64,000 nt of DNA from an uncultured Candidatus Melainabacteria bacterium (GTDB lineage: Bacteria; Cyanobacteriota; Vampirovibrionia; Gastranaerophilales; Gastranaerophilaceae). The notes beneath the pieces are model-generated. The model had not been told where the DNA came from, did not search any database, and worked only from the letters and a program-made list of their open reading frames with translations. The stretch spans positions 124,001 to 188,000 of the forward strand of contig CAKVIG010000002.1 in assembly GCA_934754515.1 (NCBI GenBank). The letters run 5' to 3'. A program made the position numbers and the translations under genes. Below are positions 16,263 to 24,830 of this stretch, one piece after another (position 1 is the stretch's first letter; every line of letters begins with the position of its first letter).

Positions 16263-16699
16263 TATTTAGCCTCCTTTTCTAACACGATTGGTTTTTGAGC
16301 AGCATGTGGGTGTTCAGGACCACAATAAACTTTCAACTTAGTGAATTGTTGATCGCCCAATGTGTTGTGTTGTAACATACCTTTAACAGCTTTTTCAATT
16401 AATTTAGTTGCGTCTTTTTCACGAACTTCTTTAACTGATGCAGCTTTTAATCCACCAGGGAATCCTGTGTGGTGGTAGTAAATCTTATCTGTTTCTTTAT
16501 TACCTGTAACTACAACCTTTTCAGCATTGATAACTACAACGAAATCGCCTGTATCAACGTTTGGTGTATATTCAGGTTTATTTTTGCCTCTTAAAATGTT
16601 TGCAACACGAACAGCTAAACGACCAAGAACTTCGCCTTCAGCGTCGATTACATACCATTTTCTTTCAACTTCAAGAGGTTTTGCTGAATATGTTTTCAT
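16262..16699 (-). CDS. rplM: 50S ribosomal protein L13
   Basis: A 145-residue L13: KWYVIDAEGEVLGRLAVRVANILRGKNK, DFVVVINAEKV and PHAAQKP are diagnostic. Upstream are truA and rplQ, downstream the overlapping rpsI, the usual bacterial order. Confidence 0.98.
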   Translation of the reverse strand: MKTYSAKPLEVERKWYVIDAEGEVLGRLAVRVANILRGKNKPEYTPNVDTGDFVVVINAEKVVVTGNKETDKIYYHHTGFPGGLKAASVKEVREKDATKLIEKAVKGMLQHNTLGDQQFTKLKVYCGPEHPHAAQKPIVLEKEAK

Positions 16700-16724
16700 G
16701 CTTTATTCCTTCTATCATTAATTT

Positions 16725-17492
16725 TTAGTAACTTACTTTCATTAATGTTAATCCGAATGGACTAACCGTTTGCCCCGCCTTACGACGGTCACATGCTTCA
16801 AGAACATCTTTCATGTGTTCTATCGGCAACTTATGCCCTTCTATTTCAAGAAGAGTACCGACTATTGTTCTTACCATGTTATAAAGAAAACGATTTCCTT
16901 CTAAATGAATAAAAACTCTATCACCAAGTTTTTCAACTTCGGCTCTAGTTATACAACAAACTTTGCTTGGGTTAAGCGTTCCGGAACTTTTAAAACTTGA
17001 AAAATCGTGTTCGCCCAAAAGGAAGTTCAAAGCGGTTTGCATTCGCTCTACATCCAATTCGTATTTTACTCTTAAGATATCACCGTCAAACGCTTGTTTA
17101 TAGCGTCTGTTGATAAGTTCGTATCTGTAATATCTCGCCTTTGCAGACTTTTGAGCATGAAACGAATCGGGAACAATTCTCAAGTAATCAACTGATATAT
17201 CATCAGGGAGGATTTCGTTCATCTGATAGATGAACTTTGAAGCAACAATCGTCCTATCGGTATCAAAATGAACGACCTGTCCTAATGAATTAACACCTTT
17301 ATCAGTTCTTCCGGAGAAGATTGTTTTAATCGGTCTATTTTTCTGACTTTCGCCAGTTTTTATCAATGTTCTTAATGCTCTTTCCAATTCACCTTGTATT
17401 GTAGGAGTCTCTATTTCTTCGCCATTTTCAAATTGAATTTGGCTTCCGGCATAGTTTTTACCTACATACTGAACCTCAAGAGCGTATCGCAT
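16725..17492 (-). CDS. truA: tRNA pseudouridine synthase A
   Basis: Makes pseudouridine 38-40 in the tRNA anticodon arm. The 255-residue protein has the catalytic aspartate in FSGRTDKGVNSLGQVVHF, the RYYRYELINR strand, and the C-terminal FLYNMVRTIVGTLLEI motif. It starts 3 bases after rplQ. Confidence 0.96.
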   Translation of the reverse strand: MRYALEVQYVGKNYAGSQIQFENGEEIETPTIQGELERALRTLIKTGESQKNRPIKTIFSGRTDKGVNSLGQVVHFDTDRTIVASKFIYQMNEILPDDISVDYLRIVPDSFHAQKSAKARYYRYELINRRYKQAFDGDILRVKYELDVERMQTALNFLLGEHDFSSFKSSGTLNPSKVCCITRAEVEKLGDRVFIHLEGNRFLYNMVRTIVGTLLEIEGHKLPIEHMKDVLEACDRRKAGQTVSPFGLTLMKVSY

Positions 17493-17495
17493 TAA

Positions 17496-17924
17496 CTATA
17501 CCAATTGGATTAATGCCATTTCAGAAGCGTCGCCTCTACGAGGTGGCAATCTGAAAATTCTTGTATATCCGCCTTGTCTTGAAGAGTATTTAACGCCAAT
17601 AACGCTAAATAATTTTCTAAGTACAGTTTGTTTTGCTAATTTCTTACCTTCTTGAGGTGCATCAAAGATTTCGCCTGTTGTTGTATCAATTAATTGACCG
17701 ATTTCTTTATCGAAGATATATCTTCCAGCCAATCTTCTTGAGTTCAAGTCACCTTTTTTTGCCATAGTGATAACGTTTTCAGCGTATGGTTGTAAAGCTT
17801 TAGCTCTAGCCATAGTTGTTTTAATTTCACCGTGAACAAAAAGTTCGGTAGCTAATGAACGCAACAAAGCCTTTCTTTGGTCTTGTGCTTTACCAAGCGT
17901 ATGTTTTTTTGTTTGGTGTCTCAT
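17496..17924 (-). CDS. rplQ: 50S ribosomal protein L17
   Basis: A 142-residue L17 (MRHQTKKHTLGKAQDQRKALLRSLA, then TMARAKALQPYAENVIT). The C-terminus ends GGYTRIFRLPPRRGDASEMALIQL as expected. Its place after rpoA is conserved, though a repeat-bearing spacer of about 177 bases separates them. Confidence 0.98.
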   Translation of the reverse strand: MRHQTKKHTLGKAQDQRKALLRSLATELFVHGEIKTTMARAKALQPYAENVITMAKKGDLNSRRLAGRYIFDKEIGQLIDTTTGEIFDAPQEGKKLAKQTVLRKLFSVIGVKYSSRQGGYTRIFRLPPRRGDASEMALIQLV

Positions 17925-17984
17925 TTTGCTTTTCCTTTATAATAATTTACTGTTTCTTTTTTTTATTTTTTACTTGAATTATTG

Positions 17985-18095
17985 CTTCACGCTCCGCTGT
18001 CGCTCATTACATTTTGCTTACGCAAAATTTTCATTCACTCAGCTCCGTACTACTTCGGCGTTCCGTTCACTTGCGTTCACTTCAGCCTACGCAAA
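17985..18095. repeat. Dispersed repeat between rpoA and rplQ
   Basis: Words GCTCCGCTGTCGCTCATTAC, TTTTGCTTACGCAAAA (hairpin) and CAGCCTACGCAAAATT recur in the rpsK-rpsM spacer (20330-20375) and the rpsM-rpmJ spacer (20812-20898). No ORF. Confidence 0.6.
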
Positions 18096-18101
18096 ATTCA
18101 A

Positions 18102-19103
18102 TTACTCAGCAGACTCGATAACCATACCTTCTTCATCCATTTCAGGGTTTGGAGCTAGGTCTAAACCGAAGTGGTGTAATCTTTCAATTACTTCATCAGA
18201 AGATTTTTTACCGAAGTTTTTAATATTTAACAAATCATGTTCTGATTTCTTTAACAATTCAGACATTGAATTTATGCTTGCTCTTTTTAAGCAGTTGTAA
18301 GCACGAACTGACAATTCCAATTCATCAATTGTAATTGATGGTTCTTCAGCTGCTTCTTCTTGAGCTTCTTCTTCTGCAACAACTTTTTCTTCAATATCTT
18401 TATGAGTTGATTTACCTGTAATAGCAGCGATTTGTACGAAATGATCAATCAACAAATCAGCAGCTTGAGTCAACGCAGTTGTTACATCCAAAGTACCGTT
18501 TGACCAAATTTCTAAAGTCAACTTGTCAAAGTCGATGCTGTCGCCTACACGAGTGTTTTCTACTTCGTAGCTAACTCTCTTGATTGGCATGAAAGTTGCA
18601 TCAATAGGTAACATATCAATTGATGCACCTGCTTTTGGGCTTCTAGGAACATCGTTTGCTACATAACCTTTACCAGATTCTACAACTACATCAGCGTGGA
18701 AAGAACCACCTTCAGCGATTGTACAAATTAACCAGTCAGGGTTTACAACCTTAACTCCGGCAGGTAATTGGATATCACTTGCTAGAACCGGTCCTGGTTT
18801 GTCAATATCAATTCTCAACTGTTGAGGTTCTTTTGAATCTGTTTTAATAGCCAAACCTTTTAGGTTTAACATAACATCAATAACATCTTCTAATACACCA
18901 GGAATTGCAGTGTATTCGTGAGTGATACCTTCTATTCTGCAAGAAGTTACTGCTGTACCTTCTAAGCTAGAAATCAATACACGTCTTAAAGCGTTACCGA
19001 TTGTTGTTCCAAAGCCTCTTTCTAACGGTTCAATAGTAAATTTACCATATTGTGAACCATCAGAGCTGGTCATTGTATTAACAGTTTTAATTTTTAATTC
19101 CAT
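18102..19103 (-). CDS. rpoA: RNA polymerase alpha subunit
   Basis: A 333-residue alpha subunit. The N-terminal assembly domain shows EPLERGFGTTIGNALRRVLISSLEG, and the C-terminal domain shows LELSVRAYNCLKRASINSMSELL and GKKSSDEVIERLHHFGL. An acidic linker rich in E/A (EEKVVAEEEAQEEAAEE) joins them. The start is set at 19103 (MELKIKT) because AGGAGAAAAAAAT precedes it; a longer frame would overlap rpsD. Confidence 0.98.
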   Translation of the reverse strand: MELKIKTVNTMTSSDGSQYGKFTIEPLERGFGTTIGNALRRVLISSLEGTAVTSCRIEGITHEYTAIPGVLEDVIDVMLNLKGLAIKTDSKEPQQLRIDIDKPGPVLASDIQLPAGVKVVNPDWLICTIAEGGSFHADVVVESGKGYVANDVPRSPKAGASIDMLPIDATFMPIKRVSYEVENTRVGDSIDFDKLTLEIWSNGTLDVTTALTQAADLLIDHFVQIAAITGKSTHKDIEEKVVAEEEAQEEAAEEPSITIDELELSVRAYNCLKRASINSMSELLKKSEHDLLNIKNFGKKSSDEVIERLHHFGLDLAPNPEMDEEGMVIESAE

Positions 19104-19122
19104 ATTTTTTTCTCCTATCAGC

Positions 19123-19725
19123 CTATTTTGAATAGTACTCAATTACAAGTTGTTCTTTGAAATCAGGATCTAATTCTTCTCTTTGAGGAATTCTTTCAAA
19201 TGTAACCTTCAAAGCTTCAGCGTCTACTGTAATCCAAGCCGGAGCGCAAGATAAATCAATAGCACTCATAACTGTCTTTAAGTATTCATTGCTTCTAGAC
19301 TTGATAGTAATTACATCACCTGCTTTTACTAAATATGATGGAATATCTACTTTTTTACCGTTTACAAGAACGTGACCGTGGTTAACGATTTGTCTTGATT
19401 GTTTACGAGTAACACCGAAACCAGCTCTGAACAAAATGTTGTCCAATCTAGATTCAAGAATTTGTAAAAGGATTGTACCAGTTACGCCTTTTCTTCTAGC
19501 AGCTTCGTTGTAGTATTTAGCGAATTGTTTTTCGCTTACTAAATATGTATATCTGATTTTTTGTTTTTCAGCTAAGTGAATTGCATATTCAGAAAGTTTC
19601 TTTCTTACAGCACCGTGTTGACCAGAAGCTGTTTGTCTCATTGAAGAAGTTAATTTTCTGTTTGATAAATCTTTAACTTTCTTGTTTCTGAATAATTTAT
19701 TCGTAGGTCCTGTGTATCTTGCCAT
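19123..19725 (-). CDS. rpsD: 30S ribosomal protein S4
   Basis: A 200-residue S4: the S4 RNA-binding domain (RLDNILFRAGFGVTRKQSRQIVNHGHVLVNGKKVDIPSYLV) lies at the centre, with a typical short-type N-terminus without zinc cysteines. Often an autoregulator of the alpha operon. Clear AAGGAGAA ribosome site. Confidence 0.98.
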   Translation of the reverse strand: MARYTGPTNKLFRNKKVKDLSNRKLTSSMRQTASGQHGAVRKKLSEYAIHLAEKQKIRYTYLVSEKQFAKYYNEAARRKGVTGTILLQILESRLDNILFRAGFGVTRKQSRQIVNHGHVLVNGKKVDIPSYLVKAGDVITIKSRSNEYLKTVMSAIDLSCAPAWITVDAEALKVTFERIPQREELDPDFKEQLVIEYYSK

Positions 19726-19803
19726 TATTTTTCTCCTTTTCTTGTGTCGGGCATCTATGGTTTGTGCTTTTGGCGAAGCTCAAGCCCCGACGGTTATAAC
19801 TAA

Positions 19804-19870
19804 GTTGAAGAGTTGAATGGTTGAGAAGCAAAAAAGTAAATTATAAAACTTTTTCTCACCATTTCATCTT
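19804..19870. repeat. GTTGA-octamer element between rpsK and rpsD
   Basis: GTTGAAGA, GTTGAATG, GTTGAGAA in tandem, followed ~35 bases later by TTTTTCTCACCATTTCATC in the opposite sense. Same kind as the nusB-ftsY element at 6556-6675. Confidence 0.5.
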
Positions 19871-19883
19871 CGGCGAGAACGAA

Positions 19884-20270
19884 TTATACACGTCTCTTTT
19901 TAGGTGGACGGCATCCGTTGTGAGGGATTGGTGTTACGTCCTTAATCAAAGTGATTTCCAAACCAGCTGCTTGGATTGCTCTGATTGCTGTTTCACGACC
20001 TGAACCAGGTCCTTTGATATGAACTTCAACTTTCTTCATACCTTGGTCGATTGACTTTTTAGCAACCAATTCTGCTGCTGATTGAGCTGCAAACGGAGTA
20101 CCTTTTCTAGCACCCTTGAAACCAGTAGCACCAGCTGTTGCCCAAGCAATAGCATTACCTTGAGTATCAGTAGAAGTTACAATTGTATTGTTGAAAGTAG
20201 ATTGAATATGTACAACCCCTTGCAATACATTTTTCTTTTCTTTTTTCTTTGTAGTTTTTGGTCTTGCCAT
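19884..20270 (-). CDS. rpsK: 30S ribosomal protein S11
   Basis: A 128-residue S11: GVVHIQSTFNNTIVTSTD, GTPFAAQSAAE, VHIKGPGSGRETAIRAIQA and the C-terminal DVTPIPHNGCRPPKKRRV are diagnostic. Confidence 0.98.
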   Translation of the reverse strand: MARPKTTKKKEKKNVLQGVVHIQSTFNNTIVTSTDTQGNAIAWATAGATGFKGARKGTPFAAQSAAELVAKKSIDQGMKKVEVHIKGPGSGRETAIRAIQAAGLEITLIKDVTPIPHNGCRPPKKRRV

Positions 20271-20376
20271 TTTTGTATTCCTTTATGTTTCTATTATTTT
20301 TTTTAATTTTATTCTTAAAATTTTGCACAATTTCGGCTTTTCAGTCGCTTACGCTAGTTTCAGCCTACGCAAAATT

Positions 20377-20745
20377 TTATTTCTTCTTACCTGCGATAGG
20401 TCCAGTCTTTTTACCACGTCTAGTTCTAGCGTTAGTTTTTGTTCTTTGACCTCTGCAAGGAAGACCTCTTTTGTGTCTCATACCTCTGAAAGAGTTGATT
20501 TCTTGAAGACGTTTGATGTTCATTGTAACTTCACGTCTTAAGTCACCTTCAATATTGAATTCAGATAAAGCGTTACGCAATTCTCTGATATCATCTTCTG
20601 TTAAATCATCTGTTCTTAAATCAGGTGAAATACCGGTTTTTTCAAGAATTTTTTTGCTTCTTGCAGGTCCTATACCATAGATATAGGTTAAAGCGATTTC
20701 TAGTCTTTTGTTACGAGGTAAGTCTACCCCAACTAATCTTGCCAT
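20377..20745 (-). CDS. rpsM: 30S ribosomal protein S13
   Basis: A 122-residue S13: ARLVGVDLPRNKRLEIALTY, GIGPARSKKIL, and the tail RGLPCRGQRTKTNARTRRGK that contacts tRNA. Confidence 0.98.
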   Translation of the reverse strand: MARLVGVDLPRNKRLEIALTYIYGIGPARSKKILEKTGISPDLRTDDLTEDDIRELRNALSEFNIEGDLRREVTMNIKRLQEINSFRGMRHKRGLPCRGQRTKTNARTRRGKKTGPIAGKKK

Positions 20746-20898
20746 GTTTTGTTTCCTTTATGTTTTTGTACTTAACTTTTTGTTTTAGTTCTTAATTAGG
20801 TTCTTGCTTTATGCTACGCTATCGTTCATTACATTTTACTTAGCTCCGCAATTCTTCGAGTTAGGCTCGCTCTCGCTCGCTGTCACTCTACGCAAAAC

Positions 20899-21012
20899 CT
20901 AACCTTGTCTTTGTTTGTGCTTAGGGTTTTCGCAAATTACAGCAACTCTGCCTTTTCTTTTAATAACCTTGCATTTGTCGCACATAGGTTTTACTGATGA
21001 TCTTGTTTTCAT
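20899..21012 (-). CDS. rpmJ: 50S ribosomal protein L36
   Basis: A 37-residue protein read directly from the sequence: MKTRSSVKPMCDKCKVIKRK, then GRVAVICENPKHKQRQG. It has the C+ zinc ribbon form (CDKC...C...H). It lies between infA and rpsM as in most bacteria. Confidence 0.96.
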   Translation of the reverse strand: MKTRSSVKPMCDKCKVIKRKGRVAVICENPKHKQRQG

Positions 21013-21050
21013 TGTTTTTTCCTTTATATTTATGTATTACTGTTTTAATT

Positions 21051-21266
21051 CTATTTTAAGCGGAATGTAATTCTGCCTTTGCTTAAGTCATAAGGTGTCA
21101 TCTCAACCTTTACTCTATCACCCGGTAAAATTCTGATGAAGTTTTTTCTAATTTTACCTGAGATGTGTGCCAAAATTTCATGATCGTTTTCGAGTTTTAC
21201 TCGGAACATTGCATTTGGCATGGATTCAAGAATCGTACCTTCTATTTCTATAACGTCTTTTGCCAT
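21051..21266 (-). CDS. infA: Translation initiation factor IF-1
   Basis: A 71-residue OB-fold protein (MAKDVIEIEGTILESMPNAM, then FRVKLENDHEILAHISGKIRKN, then DLSKGRITFRLK). It is the first gene of the minus-strand ribosomal block; an ATGCCA-TATTG-TGGCAT palindrome lies ~40 bases upstream of its start. Confidence 0.97.
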   Translation of the reverse strand: MAKDVIEIEGTILESMPNAMFRVKLENDHEILAHISGKIRKNFIRILPGDRVKVEMTPYDLSKGRITFRLK

Positions 21267-21435
21267 TATTTTCCTCTATTTTCGGCTGTCAATATAATGC
21301 CACAATATGGCATCTTATTTAATAATATTTGCTAAAAATCTCAATGCAAGCAATTTTATTATATTTTAGCGACTTTGTAACAAAATATTACCGAATGTTT
21401 TTATATAATTGGGTTATTATAGCTAAAATTCAAAA

Positions 21436-21475
21436 TCATGAAAAACACGCCAATATTAAAGCTTTTTCATGATTT
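21436..21475. repeat. Perfect 11-bp hairpin upstream of infA
   Basis: ATCATGAAAAA and TTTTTCATGAT separated by 18 bases in an AT-rich region; no T run on either side, so not a standard terminator. Confidence 0.55.
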
Positions 21476-21633
21476 GTAAAAAATTTAATACAACCTTTTC
21501 ATAATAAAAACAAACAATTATATAAAAAATTCCCGCACTGAAATTTATAGTTTCAAAAATAACACCATAAACTTATATTTATAAAATAATCATTCGTAAC
21601 AATTATATTTCTTTTTGCAAAACAGATTAAAGA

Positions 21634-21800
21634 ATCCCTCTCCGAGGGAGAGGGTAGAATTTCAAGTTGAGAGTCTTTTTTTTTGACTCGAAACTTAGAA
21701 ATTCGGGTGAGGGTTCGAGCCGTAAGGCGATTCTTATAAACTTATGCTAATAAAAAGCTGGATTGCTTCAGGCTAATCGCCTTCGCAATGACGGCACACT
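21634..21800. repeat. CCCTCTCC hairpin plus CTCACCCGAATTTC repeat
   Basis: CCCTCTCCGAGGGAGAGGG at 21637-21655, then the complement of the ACGGCTC-AACCCTCACCCGAA word that recurs at 42329-42366. An AAAAAGCTGGAT box (21754-21765) follows, which also bounds an element at 42392-42510. Confidence 0.65.
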
Positions 21801-21828
21801 TGAAAGTCTGACGCCCGCTCATTACGCA

Positions 21829-22140
21829 CTACTGTCCATAAATAATTTTATCAAATGAACGACATTCGCGCCGCGAACGTGCGTGCGAACATGGAATGTG
21901 ACTTTGAGGCAAGCTTGTATAGAGAAAATGAAATTTTGGATTTTACTTATGCTTGCCGACAAAATATTTACGTGCGTAGCACCGATAGTGAGCGTAAGAG
22001 TGCAAGCTCTGCTTGCTACATCCATTTGATTATCACTCGTAAGAGCGTAGGAAGCGGTAGCGTGTTTTCTCTTTCTTTTCGTTCTTTTATTTCTCTTTTC
22101 ATTCGCAACAAAAGAGAAAGAAAAGGACATTAAAAAAACT
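21829..22140 (+). repeat. Long dispersed repeat, GAACGACATTCGCGCC family
   Basis: Begins CACTACTGTCCATAAATAAT and continues AAATGAACGACATTCGCGCC, then GTGCAAGCTCTGCTTGCTA, then GCGTGTTTTCTCTTTC and AAAAGAGAAAGAAAAGGAC. The same order of words recurs at 48389-48610 (+) and inverted at 37880-38075. Open frames inside it are incidental. Probably a non-coding mobile or amplified element. Confidence 0.75.
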
Positions 22141-22375
22141 TTTTATTTCAAAATAATTCTTACTTTTTCTTCTTTGAAAAAGCAAGAAGAAAAAGTTTTT
22201 TACTTCACTTACAAGCTAGTAAGTATAACGACCAGTTGGAAATGTTTACCCCCAAAAAGAAGAAACTTTCACAGTTTCCTACAACCTTACGGTTGTTAAA
22301 TCAAATGGATGTTTGCGGGTGAACCCGCACTTTCACGCTCGCTAAAAAACGCTCACGGCGCGATTGTCGTTCATT
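22141..22375 (-). repeat. Dispersed repeat, CGGGTTCACCCGC sub-family
   Basis: Holds ACTTTTTCTTCTT/AAGAAGAAAAAGT hairpin arms, then an inverted version of the block at 45830-45960 (TCCTACAACCTTACGGTTGT, GCGGGTGAACCCGC, CGCTCGCTAAAAAACGCTC). No gene is seen between 21267 and 22490. Confidence 0.65.
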
Positions 22376-22490
22376 TTAAGTTTTAACTTAATATTTGCAA
22401 CATAACTATATTGACTGTTAATAAAATAACTACAACCTTGACTTATTTATGATAAAATATTTACAAACACTAAATTGAAAGGATTATGAA

Positions 22491-23588
22491 ATGTTAAGAG
22501 CCGGAATTGTAGGACTTCCAAATGTTGGTAAATCAACATTATTTAACGCGCTTACTGCTACAAAAAACGCACAGAGCGCAAATTATCCATTCTGCACAAT
22601 TGAGCCAAACGTTGGTGTTGTTGTTGTGCCGGATGAAAGATTACAAATTTTATCAGATTTATGCAAAGCCAAAGAAATCATTCCAACAGTTATTGAATTC
22701 GTTGATATTGCCGGACTTGTTAAAGGTGCAAGCAAAGGTGAAGGTTTAGGAAACCAATTCTTGCACAATATTAGAGAAGTTGATGCAATCATCCAAGTTG
22801 TAAGATGTTTTGACGATGAAAATACAATTCACGTGGAGGGAAAAGTTGACCCGATTTCTGACATAGAAACCATTAACACAGAACTTGCGCTTGCCGATTT
22901 GGCTTCTGTAGAAAGACGTTTACAAAGAATTTCTAAGCAAGCAAAAGGCGGCGCCAAAGAAGCTGTCTTGGAAGACGGTGCATTGAAAAAACTTAACGAA
23001 CTATTGCAAGACGGCAAGTTTATCAATCTGAAAGACCACTTCACAGAAGATGAAATTAACGTAATAAAACCGCTTAATTTAATGTCTGTTAAACCTGTTA
23101 TCTATTGCGCAAATGTTTCTGAATTTGACCTGAAAGACGGTAACGAATACACAAAACGTGTTGAAGAATACGCAAAAACTCACGGCGCTGAAACAGTTAT
23201 TATCTGCGCCAGAATAGAAGAAGAACTTGTTGAGCTAGGCGAAGAAGGTGCAAAAGAATACTTAGAAGAACTTGGAATTTCTGATAGCGGTATCAATAAA
23301 ATGATTAAATCAGTTTACGCACTTTTGAACTTGATTACATTTATTACGGCAGGTGAAAAAGAAGTTCACGCTTGGACAATCACTCGCGGTACAAAAGCTC
23401 CTCAAGCAGCAGGCGTTATCCACACAGACTTTGAAAAAGGTTTCATCAGAGCTGAAGTTACAGGATATCAAGATTTTGTTGACAACGGTTCATACACTGC
23501 TTGCAAAGACAAAGGTGTTACAAGACTTGAAGGCAAAGATTATGTAATGCAAGACGGTGATATTGTTCACTTTAGATTTGCAGTGTAA
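22491..23588 (+). CDS. ychF: YchF/OLA1-type GTPase-family ATPase
   Basis: Obg-family P-loop NTPase that prefers ATP and associates with ribosomes. The 365-residue protein has GLPNVGKST at 8-16, IEFVDIAGLVKGASKGEGLGN (G3 region), and the C-terminal TGS domain ending LEGKDYVMQDGDIVHFRFAV. A single gene with its own terminator; the ATG follows GAAAGGATTATGAA-type context. Confidence 0.96.
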   Translation: MLRAGIVGLPNVGKSTLFNALTATKNAQSANYPFCTIEPNVGVVVVPDERLQILSDLCKAKEIIPTVIEFVDIAGLVKGASKGEGLGNQFLHNIREVDAIIQVVRCFDDENTIHVEGKVDPISDIETINTELALADLASVERRLQRISKQAKGGAKEAVLEDGALKKLNELLQDGKFINLKDHFTEDEINVIKPLNLMSVKPVIYCANVSEFDLKDGNEYTKRVEEYAKTHGAETVIICARIEEELVELGEEGAKEYLEELGISDSGINKMIKSVYALLNLITFITAGEKEVHAWTITRGTKAPQAAGVIHTDFEKGFIRAEVTGYQDFVDNGSYTACKDKGVTRLEGKDYVMQDGDIVHFRFAV

Positions 23589-23608
23589 TAAAATCAATTA
23601 ATTAAACC

Positions 23609-23642
23609 AAAAAAGAAGGTTATTAAATAACCTTCTTTTTTA
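23609..23642. terminator. Terminator between convergent ychF and pilT
   Basis: AAAAAAGAAGGTTATT / AATAACCTTCTTTTTT hairpin, usable in both directions. Confidence 0.88.
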
Positions 23643-23663
23643 TATTGCTCTTTATTAAACATT

Positions 23664-24734
23664 TTATGAGTTTTGCAATCCTCTCTTGAATTCTTCCGGA
23701 CGGCTTGAACGAGCAAGAGCATCTTCCAAAGTGATTTTCTTTCTCATATACAAGTCACGAAGTGACATTTCAAGAGTTTGCATACCAAAACCTGAATTTG
23801 TTTGCATTGTTGAATAAATTTGAGCAGCTTTTGCTTCTCTAATCAAGTTAGCAATAGCAGGAATTACCAACATAACTTCTTGTGCCATTACACGACCGCT
23901 CTTTGTGCCATCAGGTTGAAGAAGAGGTAACAAAGTTTGTGAAAATACTGCAACAAGTGAGTTAGAAAGCTGTACACGAACCTGTTGTTGTTGACCTTCA
24001 GGGAATACATCGATGATACGGTCGATTGTTTGAGAAGCTGATGAGGTGTGCAAAGTACCGAATACCAAGTGACCTGTTTCAGCAGCTGTCAACGCTAATC
24101 GGATTGTATCCAAGTCACGCATTTCACCTACAAGGATAATATCAGGGTCTTCACGAAGTGCTGATTTAAGTGCGTTCGCGAAGCTTCTGGTATCTTGACC
24201 CAATTCTCTTTGGTGAATTACAGAACGTTTTGACGGATGAATAAACTCGATAGGGTCTTCAATTGTCAAAATGTGTTCAGAACGAGTTTCGTTAATATAA
24301 TTAATCATTGCAGCCAAGGTTGTTGATTTACCTGAACCTGTAGGACCTGTTACAAGAACCAAACCACGCGGTTTTTCTGCAATTTTTCTAACTGTATCAG
24401 ATAAACCTAATTCTTTAAATGAAGGAACTTTTGATGCAATTACACGAAATGCAGCTGCATAGTTTCCTCTGTCTTTATAAATATTTACCCTGAAACGGCT
24501 TAAACCTTGGATACCGTAAGAGAAGTCCAGTTCCCAGTCTTGTTCAAGTTTACGTCTTTGTTCCTTGTTTAACATAGGGAACAAAAGTAACTCAACTTCT
24601 TCAGGTTTCAAAGCCGGAACATCCATTCTTTGAAGGTTACCGTCAATACGTACAACCGGTGGAAGTCCTGCAGAGATGTGTAAATCTGATCCTCTTTGCT
24701 TAACTACAACTTCCAAATATTTTTCTATAAGCAT
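23664..24734 (-). CDS. pilT: PilT, type IV pilus retraction ATPase
   Basis: Hexameric secretion-type ATPase that drives pilus retraction. The 356 residues show the N-terminal PAS-like domain (GSDLHISAGLPPVVRIDG), Walker A GPTGSGKST at 130-138, the Asp box TIEDPIEFIH, Walker B DPDIILVGEMRD, the His box GHLVFGTLHTSSA, and the PilT AIRNLIRE-like motif (AIANLIREAKAAQI). pilB, pilC and pilus assembly genes are not in the window. Confidence 0.96.
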   Translation of the reverse strand: MLIEKYLEVVVKQRGSDLHISAGLPPVVRIDGNLQRMDVPALKPEEVELLLFPMLNKEQRRKLEQDWELDFSYGIQGLSRFRVNIYKDRGNYAAAFRVIASKVPSFKELGLSDTVRKIAEKPRGLVLVTGPTGSGKSTTLAAMINYINETRSEHILTIEDPIEFIHPSKRSVIHQRELGQDTRSFANALKSALREDPDIILVGEMRDLDTIRLALTAAETGHLVFGTLHTSSASQTIDRIIDVFPEGQQQQVRVQLSNSLVAVFSQTLLPLLQPDGTKSGRVMAQEVMLVIPAIANLIREAKAAQIYSTMQTNSGFGMQTLEMSLRDLYMRKKITLEDALARSSRPEEFKRGLQNS

Positions 24735-24754
24735 TAAAAAGCCCTCTTAATTTC

Positions 24755-24776
24755 GTGATTATTTATATTTAATCAC
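24755..24776. promoter_or_regulatory. Palindrome upstream of pilT
   Basis: GTGATTA-TTTATATT-TAATCAC, a perfect 7-bp inverted repeat about 20 bases before the pilT ATG. It could be an operator or small hairpin; no factor can be named. Confidence 0.4.
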
Positions 24777-24830
24777 AATATTAGCACTATATAACATCAA
24801 AACTATACCATAAAACAATAATCTTGTAAA

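Noticed and set aside
21700..21730. GGGTTCGAGCC word resembling a tRNA T arm
   Set aside because: No acceptor, D or anticodon stems surround it, and the same word occurs inverted at 42.3 kb as part of a repeat.
21822..22133. Open frames on both strands around 21.8-22.1 kb
   Set aside because: They lie wholly in a dispersed repeat, have no ribosome site, and the matching repeat copies do not keep the frame.
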